Part shown: piece after piece, positions 1 to 10,525 of the stretch | Numbering within the stretch: the first letter of the stretch is position 1 | How the letters are laid out: each line of letters begins with the position of its first letter | Assembly: GCF_016808335.1 (NCBI RefSeq) | Contig: NC_053149.1 | Coordinates: 36,782,118-36,846,117 of the forward strand | Reading direction: 5' to 3' | DNA length: 64,000 nt | Origin: Panicum virgatum | Lineage: Eukaryota > Streptophyta > Magnoliopsida > Poales > Poaceae | Notes under the pieces: generated by a model | Told to the model about the DNA's origin: nothing | Databases searched by the model: none | Seen by the model: the letters and a program-made list of their open reading frames with translations, nothing else | Position numbers and translations under genes: made by a program

Positions 1-258
1 TACATCCATGAGCTATCCCTTACTCTAGAACAATCTATGCCTATTAGCAGTCACGCTGCCCCGGGTCTGACACCTATGATCTGCTGCTTGATCTATGATT
101 GCCACTTCGAGCAGGCTCTATGTGACCTTGGGGCAAGTGCCAACATTATGCCCAAGACCACATTTGAGAAACTCAATTATCCTACTCTTTCACCTACTAT
201 GATGTGCGTACAACTGGCTGACTCTACCATACGATGCCCTGAGGGTGTTCACCAGTAG
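1..258 (+). mobile_element. Ty3/gypsy aspartic-protease fragment
   Basis: The reading frame open to position 258 encodes a retropepsin-like segment with DLGAS followed by ANIMP (about 127-156), the usual active-site context of plant gypsy proteases. The stretch enters from outside the window and stops soon after the protease core, so it is a truncated polyprotein remnant. No reverse transcriptase or integrase follows. It lies head to head with minus-strand LTR remnants, which points to rearrangement. The family call rests on the DLGAS context. Confidence 0.6.
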
Positions 259-299
259 CTCCGCCTTTATTGTGCGCGTGTGGCACCTTGAACCACCAT

Positions 300-1956
300 A
301 AAGAAGTCACTAGGAAGCTTCTCAACAAAGGAGAAGGTTGGTGGCTTCACCCTCTGGTCGGCTGACCAGTGGGCCCTATTGGTATTTCTTTATGTCTACT
401 TCAGAAACAGGGGCGTTCAGCCTAGTTTCGGTAAAGGCTTCAGAAATGCCTGGCATCGGCTCCAACAAATGCCTCGACATTTCATATAGCAATTACTGAT
501 AAGCAAACTAATGAACCATGAATCATTCCGCAAGCGGACGGAATAACCGGTGCAACATTTTACCCAGTGAGTACATCGGGGTGTCATTTATAATTCCGCG
601 GGAAAGGCGGCGACTAAGTTGTGTAGGTAGGCAACATGAACTTATCTCAATGGAATATTTAAATCCATAAACAAGGCTAAGATAATTATTGGATAAAGTT
701 AGTGGGAAAGACAAGCAACTCCTATCTCTAACAAAAAGGGGAAAAGAAGGCAGGGAGCTCGGCAAAAGTTAGTTAGTCAAGGTCTATCTAATGTTCTTTT
801 AATTATCTATATCGTTCACTAGTACTTTATACTTTACACTTAATGTCATTAGTCTTTATCTAGTTATTCCTAATACACGGGAGTACTGTGCAAATGACTG
901 ACAGATATGACTGCCAAGCCATCACAGACATTTATATCCTCCTACCCCCCCCCCCCCCCCTAACAAAACGTGGAGGATTACGATGGCACTAAACAGGGCT
1001 GTCACCACCTGTAGGCTACCTCTACAAACCGTGGGAAAGGACGACATCCAGCAACACTTAACTAACCCAGACAATATGTCTACACTAGCAAGCGATACTC
1101 AAGTATCCCGCGTGGAGCCCCCACCCTTCGGATGGAAAGAAATCAAACTAGAGCAAACATACAAATACTAGAGCCTGTAAAAGTTAACTAGAACTAAGTT
1201 CTAACCAGGAAAAGCATATAGCAACAAAGTAAACTAATCATGATATCTATGCCTGACACAGTAGGGCATAAATCATGCAAATATAAATAACTATAAGATA
1301 AGTCAAGTATACATGATCAAACATTACAAAAGACATCTAGTAGCGAACTCATATATATTCCCTGAAGTATGTCCGGCGACTCGACAACTACTTCTCCTAA
1401 GCTCCACTAGCCTTGCAACTACTCAAGAGAAAAAATGAGAGGAGTGCTTCTTGCTTCTCTACCCCATTCTTACCCCCCCCCCCCCCTCATATTTATAGGG
1501 GAGCTCAATGGGCATCTTGCACCTGGTTGGACGACGCATGGCACCCCAAACCGAATTAAGGAAGGCAGTAGGAAGCTTCCCCTGAAGGCTGGAGGTCGGT
1601 GGAGGTGGGGCCCACTAAGCCGACCATGGTGGTCGGTCGACTAGCAGGTGGGCCCAACCACCTCCAGTATTCTCTGGTCGCTTCCCACGTGTCCTATTGT
1701 CCTTTTTCCACGTGCCTAAGCTTCTGGTAAGTCGGTTTGGTGCTACATGTGGGCCCTTTGGTCCATGTGAGCCTGAATCCTGCGCTCTGATTGGTCGATG
1801 ATTTTTCTCATGGATCATAAGGTCCTCATAACCTGCACTTTAGTCCCTTTTTCCATCTTTGCATAATTTCTAAGGGCATAGTGGATTTCTACTTTATTTT
1901 GGATAGATTTTTTGATCAAATTGATGCTTGAAATTGGTCGTTAGCAAGCGTCAACA
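300..1956 (-). mobile_element. Gypsy LTR remnant (minus strand)
   Basis: Read on the minus strand, this begins at 1956 with TGTTGACGCTTG and an immediate imperfect inverted repeat (CAAGCATCAA). It has a TATA-like CTATAAAT near 1489-1500. The stretch 960-1030 matches, in reverse complement, the plus-strand gypsy LTR at about 26896-26956, so both belong to one LTR family. C-runs of about 14-17 bases lie near 945-960 and 1473-1486. The low-coordinate end is not defined; the part below about 750 shows no recognisable gene. Confidence 0.55.
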
Positions 1957-2295
1957 GGCCCAGCCACTGGCCACCAACTTTGTCCAGTAAGCTTCCAAGA
2001 AGTTTCCCCTTGCAATGTCACGCTCCAGAGGCTTCGGTATGTCGGTTTTCCACATTGGTAGGCTCTCCAATCCATGTGAGCCTGCGTGACGATGCATGAT
2101 TGGATGCTGCTTTTGCTCCTTGGATCAAAGGGTGTGATTTCCCTTTACTTTTGGCCAAAAACCTGCACTCGTAAAATTCTACAAGGACATGTGGAATTCA
2201 GTGATTTATTTGTATAATGAGTTTAAGAAATGCAAGCTCATCCATTTATTTCAACATTATTGACGCTCAGATTTGGTCATTATTGAGCGTCAACA
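1957..2295 (-). mobile_element. Second gypsy LTR U3 start (fragment)
   Basis: On the minus strand a second LTR start, TGTTGACGCTCA, lies at 2295 and is followed by U3-like sequence resembling that after 1956. It is interrupted where the first LTR begins. This looks like one LTR inserted into, or recombined with, the U3 of a related LTR. From 2296 to about 2389 nothing is recognised. Confidence 0.45.
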
Positions 2296-2389
2296 ATCAC
2301 CTTGGATATCAGCCATCTGGTTTGCATGCAGGCTAAAATCATTTTGCCTGTACTGCCTGTGCTACACCAACAAAATCATTTTGTCAGCC

Positions 2390-4020
2390 CTAGAGAAGAT
2401 TTGGGTTGACATTATTAAGTGACCCATGCAAAGGATGTGGATTACCATCAGTTGGGACATGATCCTCGTCAGGTGGGAAAATATCTGGAAAATGACCATC
2501 CAGGATATAAGTTGGGACTGACCAAGAACGCCCATTTCCACCAAGCAAAGTTCCTTGGGAGACCATTACACTCCTATGCACTCTATGAGGAGTCAAGAGC
2601 ATGCATTGTACTAGAACTCTAGATTTATTCGGACCCTCAAACCATCTGAGTAATCTGCCAAAATGGGCCACAACAACTTTTATGAAATCCTAAGTTTGAT
2701 AATCCAGAGGGAAACCCAAGAACATAATCCAACTTTCTCTAGTGTAAGGGCAGGCCTTTATATTTCCGATTTCATCATGCTTATGAACTTGAAGCACACC
2801 AAAGTTAGTATGAATTGGCGAGGCATCCAAGAGACAGGCCCTTTGAACTAGGTTTCGAAATTGGCGGAGCCCAACACCAAAAGGGGGAGAAAAATCTGAG
2901 ACCACTCTCACTAGGAATTTGTGTTGATTAAATTCTATAATAACCTCGATGAAACCCCCAACTTACTGAGGGAGAGGCTCTGGCTCTAGCACAATGATGG
3001 CATATTCTTCGTGTCTTCTTGGTGATTCATCACCTTGGGCAACATGAGCACGAGCCGGACAAAGCCATCCATGTTCTTCATGTGTTCCCTATGGCACAAA
3101 CAACATGGGGTTGCACGGGAAGTTCGCCATGTCGCCGGTGGAGCTTGTAGGGTGCGAGGATGAGCAAGGCGGCGATCAAGGGGTACTGTAGTTTGGGGAA
3201 GGCGAAGGGGCGTCTGGTGCTTGAGGAGAGACAGCTTCTGAGGAATCCTTCAAGGGTAGATCCTTTCTAGAAACACTACCCGAGCTAGCCTTAGGGGCCC
3301 AAAAGGTTCTAGGTTTTATCGTCGTTCGGCACCAGCGGGCTTTGTGGTCTAACTTGAAACAGACTTTGCATCTCCAAGTTGAACGAGAGAAATGGGCCAC
3401 ATGAACAGGCCACAAACCCTTAGCACAGGGCTGAGAATCAGTGAGCGTTGGCGAGTTTGAATTTTGAACATCATCGGATGAAAAACGCAAAGAACATGCC
3501 CCAGAATTTGGATCTCGGGGACCACTGGATTGGTTGCCCAAATCTTTGTTGAGTCGGCCGAAAACTTGTTTGGAAGGGATAACAAATGGAATATTGAACT
3601 CACCAATACGAATACAATCCAAGGCAGACTTAGGATGATGTTTAACAGCCGGAGAATCATGAACAAGTTTGGGATCAAACTTGACACGCTGGGGAGGTTT
3701 AAAACTAGAAGAACTGACACACTTTTGTTTCCTAGATTGAACATAAGCCCATTCCTTCAGTTGTTCTTGTTCCCAAAGAAATTTCTCATGCTCCCAATGA
3801 GGGGCACCATCATTCCAGAGATGAAAATAAACATCAAAACTGGAACCAATGAACCGTCAAATATTGTGCCAACAACCTAGCAGGAAACTAAGAAGCGAAA
3901 GTGCCGATCACTTTGATATTGCACATGAAAACCAGATGCTGTCCCACCAAGAAAAGATTGCAAATAAAAAACAACGGAATTTTTAGTTAATCTGAAGGTG
4001 TACCGACAAAACTGGCTAAG
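2390..4020 (-). pseudogene. Zinc-knuckle, transposon-associated grass gene family, broken copy
   Basis: Minus-strand segments in different frames line up in the order known from a large grass family of zinc-knuckle proteins usually annotated as retrotransposon-associated. The order is an N-terminal strand-rich part (about 4010-3880), a tryptophan-rich FHLWNDGAP-type segment (about 3830-3790), a zinc knuckle CKVCFKLDHKARWC (CX2CX4HX4C, within 3176-3622), a GFPLDYQT-type segment (about 2700) and a C-terminal VPTYILDGHFPD segment (about 2530-2560). Frameshifts and stops separate these blocks, so no full protein can be made. The longest open piece is about 148 codons. Its function in living copies is not established; nucleic-acid binding is inferred from the knuckle. 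Confidence 0.6.
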
Positions 4021-4199
4021 AGAAAGAAAGATCCTTCCGACGAGGAGGGATGGTGGACCGATCTGCCAAATCACCAACAAACCTCCTTCTGGAAAGACAA
4101 ACCTAGAGCAAAATCGACATGATCCACTAGATCTTGCCGTTGCGCTATGGCCACGACAATCCAGCAGGAGAACTAGGAGAGATCCGGCAAACAACTCTC

Positions 4200-5888
4200 T
4201 TTGACGAGTGCTTCGCGAAAAACACTCGGCAAACTTGCTTGTTTGCCGAGTGAAAAAAAAACTCGGCAAACAAGCAAGTTTGTTGAGTGTTTTTTGGCAC
4301 TCGGCAAAGAAATTAAATTTTTTCCTTTCCTACTCTTCAAACCTTTTCTACCCTCCACATATAGCACGTGGTAATCAATGTTAATATTTAATTAATTAAT
4401 TGCACTTCATGCAATTTTTTGAATCAAGTCGAATTTGAACTTCAAGTTATACAGATAATAGAATAAGATGAGTAGAAAAATGACATTCATATTATTCAGC
4501 CCAGTTTGAGGACTTACCTGTGAAATGAAAAGGAATTTCGAACATCTTGTTCAGGAAACACGACCACAAACATGTGGCCGAATGGTTTTTAATTTTTTTA
4601 GAAAGCAAATGAAGTCTGAATATCATGAGATTTGTCATGATGTGATGGTATCGTACGTGGAGGCTGTAAAAAATTGAGAAGGTTACGTACATTTTATCAC
4701 ATAAGATGTTTACAAATTGAAGCATACCAGAGCAAGAATCGTAGCATTGAGATGGATCAATAAGATTTGGAGTCAAAGTGGTGGTCGAATTATGGTTTGA
4801 CTAAAAAACTTTTTGTATAGGCAATAGAGAACATTGATTGTTTCATGTGAAATTTTTGAAATTTTTTGGAACCATTTGATAATTTTAATGTATTAAGTGC
4901 AATTATAAAATTTTAATTAATATAAATTGAATTTGAGTAGAAAAATCAAATACATATTGTTGTGTGAATTTAACAAGGTATTTTCAAAGTGCATCAGAAT
5001 AAATTTAGAAGAACAGAAAATAAGAAGAGAACAAGAAAAATCAAAAATAAAGGTTTGCAGAGTGCTGGGACTTGGCAAAAGATGTATCTTTGCTGAGTGT
5101 CCCGATCCGACACTCGGCAAAGCCTGTTAGAAGCCCAATCTCAGCTCGGAATCTAGTCACCCTATATAAACTGGTGAAACCCTGACCCATCCATCATTCC
5201 CTCACCCTCAGCCGCGGTCTCTCCCTCATCGGATCCTGTGCGGTGCCCCTCCCACAGCAGCGAGGCGTTGGGGCCTGACCCTCCAACGGCGGTGCGGTGC
5301 AGGAGAGTGCCCCTCCATCAGCGCGCGGCGTGGCGCAACACGGGGGCCGCCCCTCATCCGGCAACGCAGTGAGCGGCCCCATCTTCGGGCGATGGTACGA
5401 TGCAGGGCGGCACGGCGGCGGAACCGGGGCAGCTGCGGTGGCCGCCATGGGGCGAGGCTGGAGGTGGCGGCGGGGGTGTGGCTGAGGCTGCTGTGGGGCG
5501 AGGTGTGGTGGCGGCGGTGTGATTGTAGTGGCTGTTTTTTTTTACTTTTTCTAAAACTTCTTTGCCGAGTGTTAATTTGGTATATGACAAACTTTTTGCT
5601 GAGTGCTCGACAAAAAACACTCGACAAAAAGCTCTTTACAAAGTAAATTTTCAATGTGTGGTGTTTGCCGAGTTTGCCGGATGTTTTTGCGGCACTCGGC
5701 AAAGCAACTGATTCCGGTAGCGAAGCTGAAGATGATTGGACTGTTTGCCGGATGTTTTTGCGGCACTCGGCAAAGCAACTGATTCCGGTAGCGAAGCTGA
5801 AGATGATTGGACTGTTTGCCGGATGTTTTTGCGGCACTCGGCAAAGCTACTACTGATTCCGGTAGCGAAGCTGAAGATTATTGGACTG
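4200..5888. mobile_element. CACTA-like element remnant with TTTGCCGAGTG subterminal repeats
   Basis: The motif TTTGCCGAGTG or its complement CACTCGGCAAA recurs in both orientations near 4215-4310, 5060-5115, 5560-5640 and 5660-5850. This is typical of subterminal regions of grass CACTA (En/Spm) transposons. A promoter-like stretch with TATATAAA near 5163 precedes a GC-rich block (5200-5510) that is open in several frames but matches no family I know. The terminal CACTA inverted repeats and 3-bp duplication were not found, so the ends are lost or outside the limits given. No transposase is present. Confidence 0.55.
5673..5888. repeat. 71-bp tandem repeat, three copies
   Basis: Three head-to-tail copies of a 71-bp unit start at 5673, 5744 and 5815. 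Each begins TTTGCCGGATG, contains the palindromic GCACTCGGCAAAG motif, then GATTCCGGTAGCGAAG. The third copy has a small insertion (CTACTA) and one substitution. The array ends about 360 bp upstream of the start codon of the membrane-protein gene at 6251. Confidence 0.9.
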
Positions 5889-6250
5889 TAGGACTCAGAG
5901 AGCCAGAGGTCAGGCGAACTGACTTTTCAAAATGAGAGTAGATTCCATGCAACTACACCCACACCACAAATAAACATTTCGATGACCCTTTCCTCCCTGT
6001 GTTGTGGCGTTATGCGGCATCGTCCAATTCAGATTTTAGAATTATCGTACGCGTACCTTGGACTTTTGTCTGCTTCTGACTCTTACAACAGTGTCTTCTA
6101 ATCAGCGTAAACTGAAGTTTTTCTATGAGGTTACTTCCTGGAAACATACATGTTTGATTACCCAATCGTGGCATTATAATCTGTGGTACCCTCCTCCCAC
6201 TTCTCACCACCCCATTGCTTTCCACCTCGCATATCTCTGTAGCTGCAGCC
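5889..6250 (+). promoter_or_regulatory. Upstream region of the membrane-protein gene
   Basis: About 360 bp separate the transposon-derived tandem repeat from the ATG at 6251. A weak TATA-like ATTATAAT lies at about 6173-6180, followed by a pyrimidine-rich leader. No other element is recognised. Confidence 0.35.
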
Positions 6251-7201
6251 ATGGCCACCGGGCAACGCTCGACCCCATCGTTCTTCAACTTCCTGAAGGA
6301 AGGCCTGCTCCTCCCTGCCCAGAACAGGAGGCTCTTCGCGGCAGTCTTTGCAATCATCATCGCCTCCACTTCTCTACTACTCCTCGGCCAATTCCTCGCC
6401 GTCAAGCCCCTCTTAGATGAGATTAGCATCGACACCAAGGCGCTCAACAGCACCGACCCCCGTAGCCTAGACTTCGTTCACCTCATCCAGGAGATACAGG
6501 TTGACACCCGGGATCTCATGATTACCAGCGCCGTCTATCTCCTGGTGTCCCTCATCATTGGATCGGTCATCCGGATCATCGTCCTCTTCGCTGCCGTCGC
6601 GACATACTCCGGTGAGCTGCACACCATTGCGTCGCTCCTCGGCAAAGCGAAGGCGCAGCTGAAAGGCCCCATACTAACGCTCGCCTTCGTCTATGCGCTG
6701 GAGATCGCCTATCTCGTGCTTGTTGTGGGCCTTGTGGCCATGGCTGGGCTTCTCTCCTACCTCATGATCAAGCAATACTTCGCCTTGTTACTCGTATGCG
6801 CGCTCGTCATCATCGCGTCCATCTTCGCCGTGTACTTCTCCTTCATCTGCTCCCTGAGCAACGTCGTGGCGGTCGCTGAGCCCGGGTGCCACGGCGCTGG
6901 CGCGGTTGGGCGGGCGTGGCGGCTGATGAAGGGGAAGCTCCTGCGGGCCGTGCTTTTCATCTTCGTGACCTTCGGGCTCGCTGCCGCCTGCTGGCCCGTC
7001 TACACCCTCGCCAAGACGTGCGCCATTAGTAACATGACGTTAGGGTTGCTCTTGGGGTTATTGTACACCAGCCTGATGGCAGCCTTGCATGTGTTTACCT
7101 TCTGCGCCATGACCGCGTTCTACTACGAGTGCAAGGGGAGCACCGAGGCCTTGGCCACGGAGTACATCGAAGTGTCCACCGAAGAGCAAACAAATGTTTG
7201 A
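6251..7201 (+). CDS. Six-helix plant membrane protein of unknown function
   Basis: A single-exon frame of 316 codons starts at the ATG in GCAGCCATGGCC, a good plant start context; an upstream in-frame TTG is not a plausible start. Hydrophobic segments fall near residues 29-51, 90-118, 140-170, 177-208, 232-252 and 263-290, with no cleavable signal peptide, so a polytopic membrane protein is expected. The segment near residues 202-230 (SNVVAVAEPG..GRAWRLMKGK) and the FYYECK near the end recall a plant family including Arabidopsis At1g31130 and At4g19950, whose biochemical role is not known to me. The gene is intact and GC-rich compared with its flanks. It is the only complete single-exon host gene here, sitting between a CACTA-like repeat array and a solo LTR. 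Confidence 0.8.
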   Translation: MATGQRSTPSFFNFLKEGLLLPAQNRRLFAAVFAIIIASTSLLLLGQFLAVKPLLDEISIDTKALNSTDPRSLDFVHLIQEIQVDTRDLMITSAVYLLVSLIIGSVIRIIVLFAAVATYSGELHTIASLLGKAKAQLKGPILTLAFVYALEIAYLVLVVGLVAMAGLLSYLMIKQYFALLLVCALVIIASIFAVYFSFICSLSNVVAVAEPGCHGAGAVGRAWRLMKGKLLRAVLFIFVTFGLAAACWPVYTLAKTCAISNMTLGLLLGLLYTSLMAALHVFTFCAMTAFYYECKGSTEALATEYIEVSTEEQTNV

Positions 7202-7427
7202 TTATCAGTTGCTCCACCTCTTCGTTCTCTGCACTGTGCATATATCGTGTTATTTTGAAATTGAATTATATTCGCTGTTGCGGCTGCCAAATGTGTAATA
7301 CTCTATCTTTATATTTCATTTGAGAAGAATTTACTATGTGGATGAGATATGCGAGACGCTTGAAAAATAGTACATACAGCTCGACTTATGGGAGGCAATT
7401 AAAATATCTTTCTAAGTTCTTATGATC

Positions 7428-7960
7428 TGTTGACAGCTAAAATTGGCATCAACCGGTCTGACCGGTCTAGTGCTGTAGCTGATCCGGCAGGAGCCCGACC
7501 GGTCTGACCGGTCTAGTAGGAATCCGACTGTAACTAGAGTTCTTAATAAATTTAGATCTGTAAACAGGATTTCTTGCGGGATAAGTCCACCCCACTCTAT
7601 AAATATAAAGGGTCACGGCCGATTGAGATACAACCCAATCGAATCTATCAAGAACACATCTTTTATCTCTTCTATTTACCCTACTTTTCCAATCTCGACA
7701 TGCTGTTCTTGTCTCGTCTCCATGGTGTTTGAGGACGCCCTACCTGGCCTGCCGAACCTAGGGCAACCCTATGCACGCTTGCCCGGACGGGGTTCCTCCC
7801 GGGCGAGCGTTCGTCGGATCGTCGCCGTTCTACACGGCGACCGGTCTGACCGGTCCAGATAACCAATATGACCGCTCCACGCAGGAGGTGCTGCAAGGAG
7901 CTCCTCCTCGCGCCGCGCGACCTAGCGCGATCGTGTGTTGGCCCGTAAAAGGCGTCAACA
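7428..7960 (+). mobile_element. Solo LTR, 533 bp, with ACCGGTCTGACCGGTC repeats
   Basis: The sequence runs from TGTTGACAGC to GGCGTCAACA, giving the usual TG..CA ends with short inverted termini. It is flanked by TGATC (7423-7427) and CGATC (7961-7965), a 5-bp duplication with one mismatch. ACCGGTCTGACCGGT occurs three times (near 7455, 7498 and 7838), and a TATA box (CTATAAATATAAAG) lies at about 7597-7610. No internal region is attached, so this is a solo LTR lying about 230 bp past the stop of the membrane-protein gene. Confidence 0.75.
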
Positions 7961-7997
7961 CGATCATATGTTCCGAACCCTCAATTAGTGAATAATA

Positions 7998-8249
7998 ACT
8001 CCTTCCATTTTTATTTACATATCATATAAGGTTTGTTCTAAGTCAAATTTGACTAACTTTGATCAAGTTTATAGGAAAAATATAGTAAAAATTATAATAT
8101 CCAACATATGCACTACAACGTATACTTATGATGGATTCAGCGAAATAAATTTTGTATTGTAAATGTTATTATTTCTTTCTATAAGTCAAAATTTGTCAAG
8201 TTTGATTTAGGATAAACCTAATACGATATGTAAATAAAAATAGAAGGGG
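7998..8249. mobile_element. Stowaway-like MITE, 252 bp
   Basis: Terminal inverted repeats of about 35 bp begin ACTCCTTCCATTTTTATTT and end with the complementary AAATAGAAGGGG. TA dinucleotides flank both sides (7996-7997 and 8250-8251). The element is AT-rich and non-coding. TIR sequence and TA duplication fit the Stowaway (Tc1/mariner) group. The 130 bp up to the Helitron show nothing recognisable. Confidence 0.75.
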
Positions 8250-8380
8250 TACATGGCAAATGTTATCTTAGGATAAAAAATATATTGTTTGTAAATAGCG
8301 ACAAAACTATAAGCGCCCAACTTTTTCCTGAAGGACTAGTGGAGAACTAGGTACCACATGCATATTTATTATTTATAATA

Positions 8381-9154
8381 CTAGTCTATCAACCCGTGCT
8401 CCCGTACGGGCTAATTAAAGTTATTTTAAAGTAAATCATACAGCTAATAACTATAATTATCTATCTCACGCACTCGCATATATTAAATATTCTAACACAT
8501 ATAAAATATATATTTATCATGATACATTTGCAATAGATTTACACCACACCTCCATGTGTATTTGATATATATAGTTAATTGAACTATTTATTTATGAATT
8601 AGAATTTTTATCTCTTCATCATACATGAATACATTGTGACTCTTATTGTGGGTAGTATTTTTATATAAAAAATATAATAATGATAGAAATAGTAGAATTT
8701 ATATTTATATATTTTAATACTTTATTATAATTATATAATTTAGATTCAGATTTAGAGGTTACTTTAACTTCTAATAATGACATAATTGGATAATATATAT
8801 ATATAAATTTAGGGGTTGTTTTGTATTATTGTTTTAATGGCATAGGTGGGTAATTTACGTGAAGATTAGGGGGTTACTTTAGATTTTTTTTTATAATGGC
8901 AGAGGTGGGTAATTTAGAGACATGTTTAGGGGGTTCCTTTAGTCTATTTTTATGATAACACATGTGGGTAATTTATTAGAAAAAAATAATAAATTCAATG
9001 ACTATTATAATTAGAGTAGTCAGATTGATGGCTAGATGTTTCTAATTTTTGTGAGAATTTCTAGGACTTCTCTATTTTTCTAGAGTGTCCACCTAGGATA
9101 CTAGGTGGCATCACGTGGAGACTTCAAAAGAGCCTCCAATTAGCAATAGTAAGA
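8381..9154 (-). mobile_element. Non-autonomous Helitron, 774 bp
   Basis: On the minus strand the element starts TCTTACTATTGC, preceded by A, and ends with a terminal hairpin made of CCCGT..ACGGG arms followed by CTAG, with host T next. These are the Helitron rules: 5' TC, 3' hairpin plus CTRR, insertion between A and T. The interior is AT-rich with no Rep/helicase gene, so it is non-autonomous. The 147 bp after it (9155-9301) hold nothing recognised. Confidence 0.7.
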
Positions 9155-10525
9155 TAGTAAGAAAATTTTTAAATTTATAATAAATTAATAAATATCGAAT
9201 GTCTTATGTTAATTGGAAGAAAACTTGCAACTCTTCATACATTTCACCAATTAAGTAGAATTTTTGGATTTAAATGGACCAAACATAATTTTGAAAGGAA
9301 TAGGTACTCGTAACGAGGGGATGAATAGGCAAACATAAAATCTTAACTTATGATTCAAACTAGTTTTGCACAAAACATAACCTACATCGTACTATCTAGA
9401 TGTGCAACTATAGTTCAACTAGTGTGAAACGCTCATTCCAAAAGAGTTTTGCAATATATAGCCAATCCTAGTAAGATACTGCACTAAGAAAGTAAAGACA
9501 CAAAAGTTGTAAGTATGAAACGTGGAAACGTAAAGGAAGGGATGAGGGGAAGCAAACTCTTGATGTGAGGATTTATCTCATGGTATCGGTAGACTCTAAG
9601 CCACTGTCAGTCCACATTATTGGAGCACTCATTAAGAGTATTGCTTCCCGGTCACCAAGTCTCCTCGGGGACACCCTTACTTGTCACAAAGGCTAGGCTA
9701 CTAAAGCTCACCGCCAAGTTTTCCGGTCACCTCGATGCCACTTTCCACTAAAGAGCTTCTCCACATCCCAAGCACAAGGTCGTCGATGCCGCTTCACACC
9801 AAGCCAGAGGTTTAAAGACTTGTTGACGAGTGGACAAGACTCCAAGGGGGCAGCACACCGTGAATACAAGTGTGGTTCACTCTAGAACCAATCCACAAGG
9901 CACCAAGATCATGCTGATCTCTCACTCTCTCAAGAGCTAACCTAGCACTACACTCATAAAGCTTGTGCTAAAACCTATAAATGCGATCACTAAGCTCAAA
10001 GGTGCCTCAGATGTCTTCTTCACTGTGTATGGTGTTCATTTAAACTCCAACAACAATAAATGGCCCGAGGTGAGGCACTTATATAGACTAGAGGGCAGCA
10101 CATATTTGTTATGAGTCGTTCTACCAAAAAGCAAAACGCGCCGGTTAAATCGATCATAGGTGCCGATTTAACCAGTTATACGAAGCACACTACTAGCTGT
10201 TGAATGTTTTGTTGAGCTCCAACTACCTATTTCTGCTGATGCCATTGCACCAATGCCTTCAACCGAGGTCCGTTGGTTTAACCGGTTCTCAAGAAATTGT
10301 CCCTTGAACCCTTCTGCAGCTTGATAGGCTCTCTGTCCAATTGCAGTATCAATGCACTGATTCCTCTTGTTTACCCCATCGGTTTAACTGGTGCTACTTA
10401 TTTTTTCTGCACTTGATCATTGTTGCAATTCTTCATTGCAACGATCCGTTATATTTTGATGCCTTCGGTTTTAACCGGTCAGTTGATTTTTGTTGCATCA
10501 TGTCCAACTCATATTGGCTATTATT

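Noticed and set aside
944..960. C-runs at 944-960, 1473-1486 and 32944-32960 and G-runs at 52171 and 52561 as special structures
   Set aside because: Single homopolymer runs in decayed LTR or repeat DNA; no repeated G-tract pattern needed for quadruplexes or replication signals was seen.
5194..5837. Minus-strand frames of 203 and 84 codons
   Set aside because: They translate the CACTA tandem repeat and a GC-rich block; the repeated peptide follows the 71-bp unit and has no domain.
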